From the NCBI GenBank assembly GCA_902628275.1, contig CACOMI010000003.1, positions 107,990-171,989 of the forward strand: a stretch of DNA of 64,000 nucleotides, written 5' to 3'. The translations under genes and the position numbers were made by a program. The DNA is from an uncultured Pelagibacteraceae bacterium (GTDB taxonomy: Bacteria; Pseudomonadota; Alphaproteobacteria; Pelagibacterales; Pelagibacteraceae). Shown here piece by piece: positions 8,658 to 17,269 of the stretch; positions within the stretch are counted from its first letter, which is position 1; every line of letters starts with the position of its first letter. Below the pieces are notes generated by a model that did not search any database, had not been told where the DNA came from, and was given only the letters and a program-made list of their open reading frames with translations.

Positions 8658-9823
8658 GAAACTTTTTTTACTTCAGTATCAAAATCATCTTGAAAATGAG
8701 GCATAACTTTTTCAGTGAAAAGTTTAATACTTTTCATACAATCTTTATGCTTTACACCTGGAAAATTAGACCAAACTTGTAAATTTTGTAAGTTAAGTTC
8801 AGATTTTAATTCATGAATTTTATCAATTACATATTCTGGGGTTCCAAATAACATATTTCTTTTGTGTAAAAATTCATAATTTAGCAGATCTAATTTACCT
8901 TTTGTTTCAGGTAATTCCTCACCTGGATCCATATGATTTCCCAAACCTCTCCAATGACATACCCATCTCATGTAATTAACCATATGTTCTCCAGCTTTTT
9001 CTTTAGCTTCTTCCATAGTGTCTGCAACAAACATGTCTCTCACAAGGGAAACACCCTCACCTAGAGGAACATTTTTTTTTGTGACCTCTGATCTTTTATT
9101 TTTATAAGCTTCAAATCTTACCTTTAAAGCTTTTACAGTTGGTATCCACATTATGACATTTATATTTTGCTCAGCAGCCCATTCTATTGACCTAATTCCG
9201 TCTACAACTTGATGAATTGGTGGGTGAGGATCTTGATATGGTTTAGGTAATACACTTATTTTTTTCATTGTATTATCTTCCATATTCATAAATTCTTCAC
9301 TTGGAGGACTCATGTCATGCTGCCAAACATAATTCGGTGAAGGGTAAGTATAGAACTCTCCTTCGTGTTTAAAAAATTTTTCTGTCCAGGATTTTTTTAA
9401 TACCTCTAATGTTTCAGCAAATAATCTAAAATTCTTTGCCTGATCTTTTAGATCTGCCTCTTTGTTTAAATTAATTGCTTCCCTCCCATAAACTCCTCGT
9501 GCAACACCCACTTCAACTCTTCCCTTTGAAAGTTGATCTAATGTTGCAATATCTTCTGCAAGTCTTATAGGATTATGAAAAGTTATTACATTTGCAGCTT
9601 GACCAATTCGAATATTTTTTGTTCTTGCAGCTGCATCAGCACCCATCATTAAAGGATTAGTGCAAGATTCCATGCCCTCATGATTGAAATGATGTTCTGT
9701 AAACCAAATTGAATTCCATTTATTTTGATCACAATATTCTGTGATTTCCTTAGTTTCGTCTAATAATTGATGATAAGGTTTTTGTTTCCAGTTCGTAGTA
9801 TTGCAGAAATATCCAAATTTCAT
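8654..9823 (-). CDS. LLM-class (luciferase-like) flavin-dependent monooxygenase
   Basis: A 389-residue bacterial-luciferase-family protein. It has MKFGYFCNTT at the N-terminus, a WFTEHHFNHEG core strand near residue 41, and GRVEVGVARGVYGRE near residues 101-115, typical of this TIM-barrel family. These enzymes use FMNH2 from a separate reductase to oxygenate small substrates (for example DmoA, RutA, SsuD). A longer reading from 9865 is possible, but ATG at 9821-9823 has a strong AAGGAGG site five bases upstream, so that start is chosen. It is the first gene of the operon and no flavin reductase is encoded nearby. The substrate is unknown. Confidence 0.84.
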   Translation of the reverse strand: MKFGYFCNTTNWKQKPYHQLLDETKEITEYCDQNKWNSIWFTEHHFNHEGMESCTNPLMMGADAAARTKNIRIGQAANVITFHNPIRLAEDIATLDQLSKGRVEVGVARGVYGREAINLNKEADLKDQAKNFRLFAETLEVLKKSWTEKFFKHEGEFYTYPSPNYVWQHDMSPPSEEFMNMEDNTMKKISVLPKPYQDPHPPIHQVVDGIRSIEWAAEQNINVIMWIPTVKALKVRFEAYKNKRSEVTKKNVPLGEGVSLVRDMFVADTMEEAKEKAGEHMVNYMRWVCHWRGLGNHMDPGEELPETKGKLDLLNYEFLHKRNMLFGTPEYVIDKIHELKSELNLQNLQVWSNFPGVKHKDCMKSIKLFTEKVMPHFQDDFDTEVKKVS

Positions 9824-9831
9824 AAAGCCTC

Positions 9832-9851
9832 CTTTAAATATTAATTTAAAG
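9832..9851 (-). promoter_or_regulatory. Inverted repeat abutting the ribosome site of the LLM monooxygenase operon
   Basis: CTTTAAAT and ATTTAAAG form a perfect eight-base inverted repeat around a four-base centre. On the minus-strand transcript its second arm runs directly into the AGGAGG ribosome site, so it could act as an operator or a weak RNA hairpin affecting initiation. Confidence 0.3.
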
Positions 9852-9928
9852 ACGACCGATCCCACTTTCGTAAATCTATGAATTTAACGACGAGTTATGT
9901 ATCGCTTTATATCCAAACTTTATAATTA

Positions 9929-10897
9929 CTAACGTTGATATTCAATAAATTTCTTTAATGATTTGTTGAGAAATTTCTCATAAATTTCACCATTATTTTT
10001 AAATTTACTCCCATTTAAAAAAGATTTGTTCATTTTGAAATCGTAAGATGGCTCAAAGAAAAAAGGAACAGATAGTCTCTTGCTTTTATTCCACAAAACT
10101 CTGTGATTAGTTGCTTTAAATTTGCCTTTGCTTAAAAATTCTAGAGCTCTACCAGTATTTACGACCAAAGCTTTTTTGTTAAATGGTACATCATACCATT
10201 TTTTGCTTTTTCTATTTTGAACTTGCAATCCACCTTTTTTATCTTGATAGAGAACTGTAAATACCCCGCTGTCTACATGAGTTTCACATCCAAGAGCAAC
10301 CCCATCTTGTTTTGATATCTCTACTGGCTTAGTCTGGTTAGGATAATAATTAAATCTTAATGTACTTAATGTTTTTAATCTTGAAAAAGCTTTCTTTGAA
10401 ATATTTGGATTCTTTCTATTAAGTTTAATTATACTTTTAAATAAAGTTTCACTTATACTGTAAATATTATCAAAATATTTATTTAAAACTTTAATTGATT
10501 TTTTGTTAAAACATTTATCTAGTTTAAGATACTCTATATATTGATTGTTTAGATTTGTAGAATATTTTTTTGTTACTTTTAAATCACCTATGTCTAAACC
10601 TTCTTTTCCATTTACATCGTTAGGAAAATACCCTCTATAGAAATTTTTATTTTTTTTATTCCATTTTTTTGGAGACAATTTTCTTTTATTATTATCTGAT
10701 AAATTAAAAAATTTATTTCCAACTTCACAGATTTTGTAAATTTCTTTTAAATTAATTCCATGACCTGTAATTTGAAAAAATCCTATATTAACACAAGCTT
10801 TTTCAATTTCTTTAATTGTTTTAAATGCACTTTGGGTTTCAAAATTATTTTCAATTAGCGAGGATATATCAATCGTTGGTATATAGCTTTTTATCAT
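9929..10897 (-). CDS. Isopenicillin-N-synthase-family 2-oxoglutarate/Fe(II) oxygenase
   Basis: A 322-residue soluble oxygenase with an N-terminal DIOX_N region (starting PTIDISSL, with GFFQITGHG at about 39-47) and a C-terminal jelly roll. The iron triad is His207, Asp209 (CETHVDSG) and His265 (TNHRV). Arg274 in RLS is placed to bind 2-oxoglutarate. The family spans isopenicillin N synthase, ACC oxidase, the ethylene-forming enzyme and amino acid or nucleobase hydroxylases, so no substrate is claimed. It overlaps the upstream DMT transporter gene by ATGA and is the last gene of a three-gene minus-strand unit. Confidence 0.85.
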   Translation of the reverse strand: MIKSYIPTIDISSLIENNFETQSAFKTIKEIEKACVNIGFFQITGHGINLKEIYKICEVGNKFFNLSDNNKRKLSPKKWNKKNKNFYRGYFPNDVNGKEGLDIGDLKVTKKYSTNLNNQYIEYLKLDKCFNKKSIKVLNKYFDNIYSISETLFKSIIKLNRKNPNISKKAFSRLKTLSTLRFNYYPNQTKPVEISKQDGVALGCETHVDSGVFTVLYQDKKGGLQVQNRKSKKWYDVPFNKKALVVNTGRALEFLSKGKFKATNHRVLWNKSKRLSVPFFFEPSYDFKMNKSFLNGSKFKNNGEIYEKFLNKSLKKFIEYQR

Positions 10898-11847
10898 CTT
10901 CTTACGGGAGTTTCTGTTGCAATGTATTGATCTCTAGCTTTTTCTCTAAAGTAAATATAAATTCCAGCTGCTATTATACACGCAACTCCAAAAAATGTTC
11001 TGCCTGAAGGAATTTCATTGAATAAAAAATATCCAGGTATCATTGACATAATAATCAGTGAGTATTCAAATAGAGAAACTACAGAAGGTGAAGCCACAAT
11101 GTAAGCTGAAAATATACAGAGAAAAGCTATCGAGGCGACAAAACCAAAAAATAAGATAAATTTCCATGTATATTCAATGTTTGAAAACCACTCTCTAAAA
11201 ATAAACTGTGTAGTTGGATCAAAGTCTGGGTTATTCAATTGTCCATTTCCCATAAACAAATATATAAGAACACATAAAATTAGTGCTATTAAATAAAAAT
11301 AAAATAGTTGAGTATTTACATCGTCTTTGTCAGATGTGTATTTTGTTATTGTCATGGATGCAGCATAAAAAAATGCACATAATACTGGAAGCAAACTTTT
11401 ATATTCAAAGTCAGAAAAGTTTGGATCAAGTACAATAAAAACTCCCACAAAACCAAATACAATTGCTGACCATCTTCTTATCCCAATAAACTCTTTCAAA
11501 AAAAATTTAGCAAAAATAGATACAAAAAAAGGACAAGAGAAAAATAGAGCATTTGCTGTTGCCAAGGGCATATAAGTAAGAGAAATAAAGAAAGCTGAAA
11601 ATGCTAAAAAGTGAAGAACTACTCTAACAATTGTTAAAAAAGGATAATAAGTTTTTATTGAAACTTTTTGTTTCCTAAATTTTATGTAACTAAAAAGCAA
11701 AACAGCTGCAACAAAATATCTTCCAAAAAAAATCTCATAAAGAGAGGATTTTTCAAAAATATATTTAATTAAAGAGTCTTGCATCGCAAATAAAGTCATC
11801 GCAATGATAATTAAAAATATACCTTTTGAATTATTATCTCTTGTCAT
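10894..11847 (-). CDS. DMT-family (EamA) transporter, copy 2 of a tandem pair
   Basis: A 317-residue membrane protein with about ten hydrophobic helices in two EamA repeats. It is a clear paralogue of the gene just upstream: both share the SDKD loop followed by a TQ pair, the FIFREWF stretch, ASPSVVS.FEYS and a REKA.(D/N)Q.IATE.P.R tail. EamA proteins are usually exporters of amino acids or metabolites. It abuts the first copy with no spacer and overlaps the oxygenase gene by four bases. Rather than simple redundancy, the two copies may have different substrates or form a heterodimer; that is conjecture. Confidence 0.87.
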   Translation of the reverse strand: MTRDNNSKGIFLIIIAMTLFAMQDSLIKYIFEKSSLYEIFFGRYFVAAVLLFSYIKFRKQKVSIKTYYPFLTIVRVVLHFLAFSAFFISLTYMPLATANALFFSCPFFVSIFAKFFLKEFIGIRRWSAIVFGFVGVFIVLDPNFSDFEYKSLLPVLCAFFYAASMTITKYTSDKDDVNTQLFYFYLIALILCVLIYLFMGNGQLNNPDFDPTTQFIFREWFSNIEYTWKFILFFGFVASIAFLCIFSAYIVASPSVVSLFEYSLIIMSMIPGYFLFNEIPSGRTFFGVACIIAAGIYIYFREKARDQYIATETPVRR

Positions 11848-12798
11848 TTATCTTAGAGGTTTTTCGGTAGCAATTGATTGATTTTGTGCTTTTTCACGCA
11901 CAAAAATATAAATTCCACTTGATACAATTATTATAATTCCAATCATTGTATTTAATGTAGGTATTTCATCGAAATATAGCCATCCTACTAATGGGGACCA
12001 AAATAATATTGAATATTCAAAAGGTGAAACTACAGAAGGAGAAGCTATGCTGTAAGCTGTAAATAAAAAAAAGAAAGCAATAGTAGCTGTAACACCAGTT
12101 GCAACCATTAATAGGATATTGGAATTAAAATTAACAAACCATTCTCTAAATATAAATTGAGAAGCTGGATGGTTTAAAGTGTTGTATTGACCGTCACCAA
12201 TAATAAAATAGAAAATTATACTTAGAATAATTGCACCAATATAAAATGTAAAAGTTTGGGTATAAACGCTATCCTTATCAGATGTTTTTTTTATAATGAT
12301 CATAGATAATGAATAACAAAACGCACATAAAATAGGTAATAAACTTAAATAGTTAAAATTACTGAAATCAGGATTTAATGTCACATAAACACCAATAAAT
12401 CCCACAACCACAGCAGTCCATCTTCTTAATCCTATTTCCTCTTCTAAAAAAAAATGAGCAAATATTGTGATTAAAAATGGAGTAACAAAAAATAAAGCTG
12501 TAGCAGTCCCAAGCGGTAACACAGTCAAAGAAACATAAAAAGAACTAAAACCAAAGAAAAAAAGTATTACTCGGGTAAAAGTTAAAAGAGGGTATTGGCT
12601 TTTAAATACTATTGGTTTTTTTGTAATTATTAAAAATAATAAAATAAGCACAAAACTTACTACTGTCCTTACCAAGTAAACTTCATAAAGCGAAACAAAA
12701 TTATAAATATGCTTCATAATTCCGTCCTGTACAGAAAAAACCATCATGGCAATTAATATGTAAGCTATTCCTTTAGGATTATTGTTTGGAGTACTCAT
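11848..12798 (-). CDS. DMT-family (EamA) transporter, copy 1 of a tandem pair
   Basis: A 316-residue, roughly ten-helix EamA transporter and first gene of the unit. Start, loops and C-terminal tail align with the neighbouring copy over the full length, showing a tandem gene duplication that has diverged considerably. It is transcribed divergently from the ureohydrolase gene across a 63-base gap that must contain both promoters. Pairing with a ureohydrolase and an oxygenase hints at amino acid or guanidino-compound traffic, but the substrate is not known. Confidence 0.87.
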   Translation of the reverse strand: MSTPNNNPKGIAYILIAMMVFSVQDGIMKHIYNFVSLYEVYLVRTVVSFVLILLFLIITKKPIVFKSQYPLLTFTRVILFFFGFSSFYVSLTVLPLGTATALFFVTPFLITIFAHFFLEEEIGLRRWTAVVVGFIGVYVTLNPDFSNFNYLSLLPILCAFCYSLSMIIIKKTSDKDSVYTQTFTFYIGAIILSIIFYFIIGDGQYNTLNHPASQFIFREWFVNFNSNILLMVATGVTATIAFFFLFTAYSIASPSVVSPFEYSILFWSPLVGWLYFDEIPTLNTMIGIIIIVSSGIYIFVREKAQNQSIATEKPLR

Positions 12799-12861
12799 TG
12801 ATGACCTATATCAAAAAAGAATATGTTTTTAAATTTATTAAATTTATGACATATTCATTAT

Positions 12862-13848
12862 ATGAGTTTAGATGAAGATAAGATAATGATGGAAACCCTT
12901 TATTGGTGGGGTATTCCAACTTTATTTAGATGTAAAAATGATCCAGAACCAAAGAATTGCGATATAGCATTAGTTGGTGTTCCACATAGCACAGGAAATG
13001 GGACCACAGAAAGAGATCAACATCTAGGTCCAAGGGCAGTTAGAAATATTTCTGCAATGCTAAAACGTTCGCATTTTGATTATAAAATTGATCCTTGGAA
13101 AGAAAATAGAATTCATGATTTAGGAGATGTTCCTTTTCCAGAAGCAAATAACAATGAAAAATGTATTGAAAGGATTTCAGCCTTTTATAATCAAATTGAG
13201 GAAGCAGAAAAACCAGTTGTATCAATAGGAGGAGACCATTCTATAACAGGTGGAATTGTACAAAGCTTAGCAAAGAAAGATTCAAAACTTACAAAAGGTA
13301 AAAAAATAACTTTCGTTCATTTTGATGCTCACACTGATTGTTTTGAAAAATTAGATCATTTTCTTGGAGCAAAAAAATCAGCAGCTCATTGGGCTTCTTA
13401 CTTAGTTAAACAGGGAAACGTTGATCCACATACAAGTACTCAAATAGGTATAAGAGGAAATCCAAGAACATTAGATTGGCTTCAAGCTAGTTATGATATT
13501 GGTTATCAAGTAATAACTATGGACGAATATAGAGATTGGGGCCATGAAAAATGTTCAAAAATGATTTTGGATAGGTTAGGGGACAATCCAATTTATATAA
13601 CTTTTGATTTAGATTGTTTAGATCCATCAGTTGCACCAGGTGTTGCAAACATTGAGCCAGCATATAAAGGATTTAATATGGACGAGGTCAGAAAACTTCT
13701 TCAGTCCTTAAAAGGAAAAAATATTATTGGTGGTGATGTAGTATGTTTAATGCCAACTAAAGATAGTCCAAATCAAATAACAGCTATGGTAGCAGCCTCA
13801 ATAATGTTTGAAATTATTTGTTTGATTTCTATAAACCGTAATAAATAA
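12862..13848 (+). CDS. Ureohydrolase (arginase/agmatinase family)
   Basis: A 328-residue binuclear-manganese ureohydrolase. All metal ligands are visible: His126 (GGDHS), Asp155, His157 and Asp159 (FDAHTD), and Asp249 and Asp251 (FDLDCLDP). The family hydrolyses guanidino compounds such as agmatine, guanidinobutyrate, guanidinopropionate and arginine, or formimidoyl-glutamate, to urea (or formamide) and an amine. The sequence TTERDQHLGPRAVR replaces the usual RPGARFGP loop, so substrate preference may differ from the second ureohydrolase near 50.5 kb. It is a single gene ending one base before a convergent flavoprotein gene. Confidence 0.87.
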   Translation: MSLDEDKIMMETLYWWGIPTLFRCKNDPEPKNCDIALVGVPHSTGNGTTERDQHLGPRAVRNISAMLKRSHFDYKIDPWKENRIHDLGDVPFPEANNNEKCIERISAFYNQIEEAEKPVVSIGGDHSITGGIVQSLAKKDSKLTKGKKITFVHFDAHTDCFEKLDHFLGAKKSAAHWASYLVKQGNVDPHTSTQIGIRGNPRTLDWLQASYDIGYQVITMDEYRDWGHEKCSKMILDRLGDNPIYITFDLDCLDPSVAPGVANIEPAYKGFNMDEVRKLLQSLKGKNIIGGDVVCLMPTKDSPNQITAMVAASIMFEIICLISINRNK

Positions 13849-13849
13849 A

Positions 13850-15430
13850 TTAATTTAAAATAAAGTCCGACGCTCTTTCAGCAATCATTAATGTTGGAGC
13901 ATTTAAGTTTCCACTTGTAATTTCTGGCATTACAGAGGCATCAACAACTCTAAGATTTTCTAAACCATGTACTTTTAGTTTATCATCAACAACAGCTTGT
14001 TCATCAATTCCCATCTTTAAAGTGCAAGATGGATGATAAGCGGTTTCAGCTTTAGATCGAATATACTCCTCAAATACTTCATTAGTGTCAGCATGCTCTC
14101 CAGGTCCAATTTCTTTTCCTGCATATGGTTTTAAAGAATTTTGTCCTAAAATTTTTCTTGCAACATGAATACACTCAATAGTTTGTTTTAAATCATCTTC
14201 ATGTTCTAAATAATTAAATTGAATTTTTGGATAGTCATATGGGTTTGAACTATTTAAGGTTACATGACCTCTACTTTTAGGATGATTTGGACTTGCGTGC
14301 AATTGATATCCATGCCTGTCAGGGTCTACTAATCCATGATCAATCACAAATGCAGGAAAAAAATGAAATTGAATATTAGGATATTCTCGTTCAGGCGATG
14401 ATTTGCAAAATCCACCAGCCTCTAAAAATGAAGTCGAGCATGGTCCTGTTTTTGATAAAAACCACTGAATACCAATCCTTAACATATTTAATTTATTAAT
14501 ATAAGAATACAGAGTGTCAGATGTTTTACACTCTTGTTGAACGTAGGTTTCTAAATGATCCTGCAAATTTTTACCAACACCTTCAAGATGATGAACAACA
14601 TCAATTCCTTTGTCTTTCAAATGTTGACTAGGTCCAACTCCTGATAGCATTAACAACTGAGGTGAATTAATTGCACCACCACTTAGTATAACTTCTTTAT
14701 TTGCATAAATTTTTTCAACTTTATTTTTTATTTTAACTTCAATACCTATTGCTTTTTTTCCATCAAAAATAATTTTTTCAACAAATGAGTCAGTAAAAAT
14801 ATTTAAATTCTTTCTTTTTTTTGCTGGATTTAAATAATATTTTGAAACACTTGCTCTTTCTCCATTGTGAATGGTTACATCATACATACCAAAACCTTCT
14901 TGTTCTTTACCATTCATATCATTATTTATTTTATAACCAGCTTCTCCAGCTGAATCGATAAATGCTTTAAATAGAGGATTTTTATTTTTAGATTGATTAA
15001 CTGGTAATATGCCGTTTCCACCTCTGTATTCATTCTCTCCTTCAGACCAAGTCTCAATTTTTTTAAAAGAAGGCAATACCTTTTCATATGACCAATCTGT
15101 TAATCCAAAAGATGCCCATCTTTGATAATCGTTTGGATTTCCTCTTACATAAACCATTCCATTGTGAGCAGAGCACCCACCGATCATTTTTCCTCTTGGG
15201 CAAAATAATTTTCTATTATTTAAATAAGGCTCTGGCTCTGAATAATATTTGTAATTATATTTGGGATCATGCATTGTATATAAAATTGCAAGTGGCATGT
15301 TTACTTTCCAAATATCACTAGGTTTACCAGCTTCAAATATTGCTACAGTGTTTTTGCCATTTTCAGTTAATCGATTTGCGAGCACACAGCCAGCTGAACC
15401 AGCACCAATTATTAAATAATCAAACTTCAT
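13850..15430 (-). CDS. GMC-family flavin oxidoreductase (choline-dehydrogenase-like)
   Basis: A 526-residue FAD alcohol dehydrogenase. It has the Rossmann motif GAGSAG at 9-14, the GMC signature PRGKMIGGCSAHNGMVYVRG near residues 78-97, and catalytic His466 (YHPSCTLKMG) and Asn510 (GNLNAPT). BetA-type enzymes oxidise choline to betaine aldehyde and glycine betaine; others take different alcohols. It overlaps the HD-oxygenase gene by four bases and is last in an operon of quaternary-amine candidate genes, which favours choline or a related alcohol. No betaine aldehyde dehydrogenase gene is adjacent. Confidence 0.87.
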   Translation of the reverse strand: MKFDYLIIGAGSAGCVLANRLTENGKNTVAIFEAGKPSDIWKVNMPLAILYTMHDPKYNYKYYSEPEPYLNNRKLFCPRGKMIGGCSAHNGMVYVRGNPNDYQRWASFGLTDWSYEKVLPSFKKIETWSEGENEYRGGNGILPVNQSKNKNPLFKAFIDSAGEAGYKINNDMNGKEQEGFGMYDVTIHNGERASVSKYYLNPAKKRKNLNIFTDSFVEKIIFDGKKAIGIEVKIKNKVEKIYANKEVILSGGAINSPQLLMLSGVGPSQHLKDKGIDVVHHLEGVGKNLQDHLETYVQQECKTSDTLYSYINKLNMLRIGIQWFLSKTGPCSTSFLEAGGFCKSSPEREYPNIQFHFFPAFVIDHGLVDPDRHGYQLHASPNHPKSRGHVTLNSSNPYDYPKIQFNYLEHEDDLKQTIECIHVARKILGQNSLKPYAGKEIGPGEHADTNEVFEEYIRSKAETAYHPSCTLKMGIDEQAVVDDKLKVHGLENLRVVDASVMPEITSGNLNAPTLMIAERASDFILN

Positions 15431-15963
15431 ATAAGACTTGATGTTAGTAATTTTTTATATTGATGAATAGACTTCATTTTGATGCCTGTCCTTTTTGCCG
15501 CTTCATCAAATTTTCTAACAAGAATTGATGATTTGAAATATTTTTTTTTCTCGAACTGTCTGCATTCGTCATCCTTTAAAATTCCACCTTGTAAATTAAG
15601 GCTTACTCTTGAAGCCTCAGAAAGTTTATTATAATAATTTTTATTTCTAGCTAAATAACGCTTAGCAAGAACATGATATTTAATTGGTTCAACAACCTCT
15701 TCTTTAAAGAAACTTTTTAAATATTCATAACCTATACTCTCATGCTCACCATCTAAATTTGACTCAACTAACTCATCTGGGTTTTCAATAATAAAATGTC
15801 CATAATCATGCAATAGACATGAGCAAATAACTTCTTTTTTACATTTAGCTTTTTCAGCGAGCATCGCAGCTTGTATCATGTGTTGAGACATGGTTACGTT
15901 TTCGCCAATATAGAGTGATTGGTTGTTTGTAAAATTTGATATTATTTTTTCAATTACTTGCAT
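15427..15963 (-). CDS. HD-domain mixed-valent diiron oxygenase, PhnZ/TmpB-like
   Basis: A 178-residue HD-domain protein whose residue spacing follows the C-P-cleaving oxygenase PhnZ. Tyr18 and Glu21 (YIGE) match the PhnZ Tyr24/Glu27 lid pair. His28, His52-Asp53, His74, His97 and Asp153 match its iron ligands (34, 58/59, 80, 104, 161). Lys101, Ser121, Gln125 and Arg150 sit where PhnZ contacts the phosphonate. PhnZ numbering is from memory and needs an alignment. Such enzymes split alpha-hydroxyphosphonates into a carboxylate and phosphate; TmpB makes glycine betaine from hydroxylated 2-trimethylaminoethylphosphonate. Myo-inositol oxygenase is a more distant relative and is longer. The next gene upstream in the operon is a 2-oxoglutarate dioxygenase, the usual partner type. 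Confidence 0.78.
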   Translation of the reverse strand: MQVIEKIISNFTNNQSLYIGENVTMSQHMIQAAMLAEKAKCKKEVICSCLLHDYGHFIIENPDELVESNLDGEHESIGYEYLKSFFKEEVVEPIKYHVLAKRYLARNKNYYNKLSEASRVSLNLQGGILKDDECRQFEKKKYFKSSILVRKFDEAAKRTGIKMKSIHQYKKLLTSSLI

Positions 15964-15968
15964 GATGA

Positions 15969-16802
15969 CTATTGAGGTCGGTCTCCCTCAATTGCAATTC
16001 TATCCATAATTCTCTCATATCCCAAACCTCTTCCTGGAAAAAAGTCAGCTATTGCATAATGAATAACACTTCTATTATCCCAGATTGCTACAGTATTTTC
16101 TGTCCAGCTAAACCTACATGTTAAATCCAATCTTGCTTGATGCTCAAATATTTCTTTTAATATTTGATCACTTTCTTCTTTATCTAATCCAATAATTTGT
16201 TTGGTATAAGTCCAATTAACAAATAAAATTTTTTTACCTGTTTCTGGATGTGTTCTAACAATTGGATGTTCATTTGAATAAGAGTCATAATTTCTTTTTT
16301 CATTTCCTTCCATATACTTATAGTTATCTATAAAAAATTCTGCACCAAGTGAGCTATGAATTGCTTTTCTATCTTTTATTTTCTCTTTAATTTTATCATC
16401 TAGTGTTTCCCAAGCTAACTCCATATTGGAAAAACAAGTATCACCACCAACAGGAGGGATTTTTAAAGATTTTAATATTACTGCTTTTGTTGGTTTTGCA
16501 TTATAACTAACGTCACTATGCCAATTCTCACCCCATTGGTTTTTTTCTTCTTTACCTTTTATTATTCTGACAATTTCAGGATAATCATTTAATCCTTTTA
16601 CATAAGCATGAGTTTCTAAAGGTCCAAACTTTTCAGCAAGTGCAATTTGTTGTTTTTTAGTAATAGGCTGATCTCTAAAAAAAATAACTTTATGTTCTAA
16701 AAGAAGATCATTTATTTTCTTAAAATTTAAATCTGAAACATCGGTTAAATCTATACCTTTAATTTCAGCTCCTAATGCACCAGAAAGTAACTTAATTTCC
16801 AT
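15969..16802 (-). CDS. TauD/TfdA-family 2-oxoglutarate dioxygenase
   Basis: A 277-residue alpha-ketoglutarate-dependent dioxygenase. His95 and Asp97 (WHSDVSY) and His248 (VIHYA) bind iron; Arg264 (YERIMDR) is placed to bind 2-oxoglutarate. Length and motifs fit taurine dioxygenase. The next gene downstream, after five bases, is a PhnZ-like HD oxygenase. In known phosphonate systems a 2-oxoglutarate dioxygenase (PhnY, TmpA) hydroxylates the alpha carbon before the HD enzyme cleaves the C-P bond. PhnY and TmpA belong to other branches of the superfamily, so pairing here is inferred from context. Taurine or another sulfonate is an alternative substrate. Confidence 0.85.
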   Translation of the reverse strand: MEIKLLSGALGAEIKGIDLTDVSDLNFKKINDLLLEHKVIFFRDQPITKKQQIALAEKFGPLETHAYVKGLNDYPEIVRIIKGKEEKNQWGENWHSDVSYNAKPTKAVILKSLKIPPVGGDTCFSNMELAWETLDDKIKEKIKDRKAIHSSLGAEFFIDNYKYMEGNEKRNYDSYSNEHPIVRTHPETGKKILFVNWTYTKQIIGLDKEESDQILKEIFEHQARLDLTCRFSWTENTVAIWDNRSVIHYAIADFFPGRGLGYERIMDRIAIEGDRPQ

Positions 16803-17269
16803 TATTTTTTCAATTTTCCAGTTATCACAAGATCATTATCCCTAAAATTTGATTTGTTTAATTTAATAAAATCATCCATTAACTTAATTTTGTCTTGTTC
16901 AAATTCTGCCACTTTTCTCTTATTTAAGTCAATATACAAAGATAACATTTCTAAAGTTGCTGATAATTTTTTTGTAGTTGTTTCAAGCATTTCCATTTTG
17001 AAGTGTAATCTTTTTTTGTCATGATCAAAAAAGGTAAGATTAATTTCAACCTCTTCACCCTCCTTTACCTCATTATTATAAGTTGTGTGTGTTTCAACAA
17101 CCATGGTACTCATTTTGTTAGTTTTTGCTGAGTCCTCACCCATCTTAAATTTTTGTAACATTATTTCCCAAATTTGATCAAAAATAAGAACATAGTAAGC
17201 CATGTTCATATGATTATTATAGTCTGTCCACTCTTTTTTGATAATTTGATTTGCTATATGTATAGACAT
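16802..17269 (-). CDS. cdhB: Hotdog-fold thioesterase, candidate betainyl-CoA thioesterase (CdhB-like)
   Basis: A 155-residue 4HBT-type hotdog protein with the motif DYNNHMN at residues 16-22, matching the usual D-x-N-x-H-x-N active site of YbgC/4HBT thioesterases. In carnitine catabolism CdhB hydrolyses betainyl-CoA to glycine betaine and CoA. In some bacteria the same domain is fused to carnitine dehydrogenase. Candidates for the other two enzymes of that route (CdhC-like and CdhA-like) are encoded on the opposite strand within 7.5 kb, which is the main reason for the specific call. Its start directly follows the aldolase stop, and its own stop overlaps the TauD start by one base. Confidence 0.7.
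   Translation of the reverse strand: MSIHIANQIIKKEWTDYNNHMNMAYYVLIFDQIWEIMLQKFKMGEDSAKTNKMSTMVVETHTTYNNEVKEGEEVEINLTFFDHDKKRLHFKMEMLETTTKKLSATLEMLSLYIDLNKRKVAEFEQDKIKLMDDFIKLNKSNFRDNDLVITGKLKK

Noticed and set aside
12862..13848. Naming the ureohydrolase agmatinase (speB)
   Set aside because: The metal site is shared by the whole family and the substrate loop differs from agmatinases, so a specific name is not justified.
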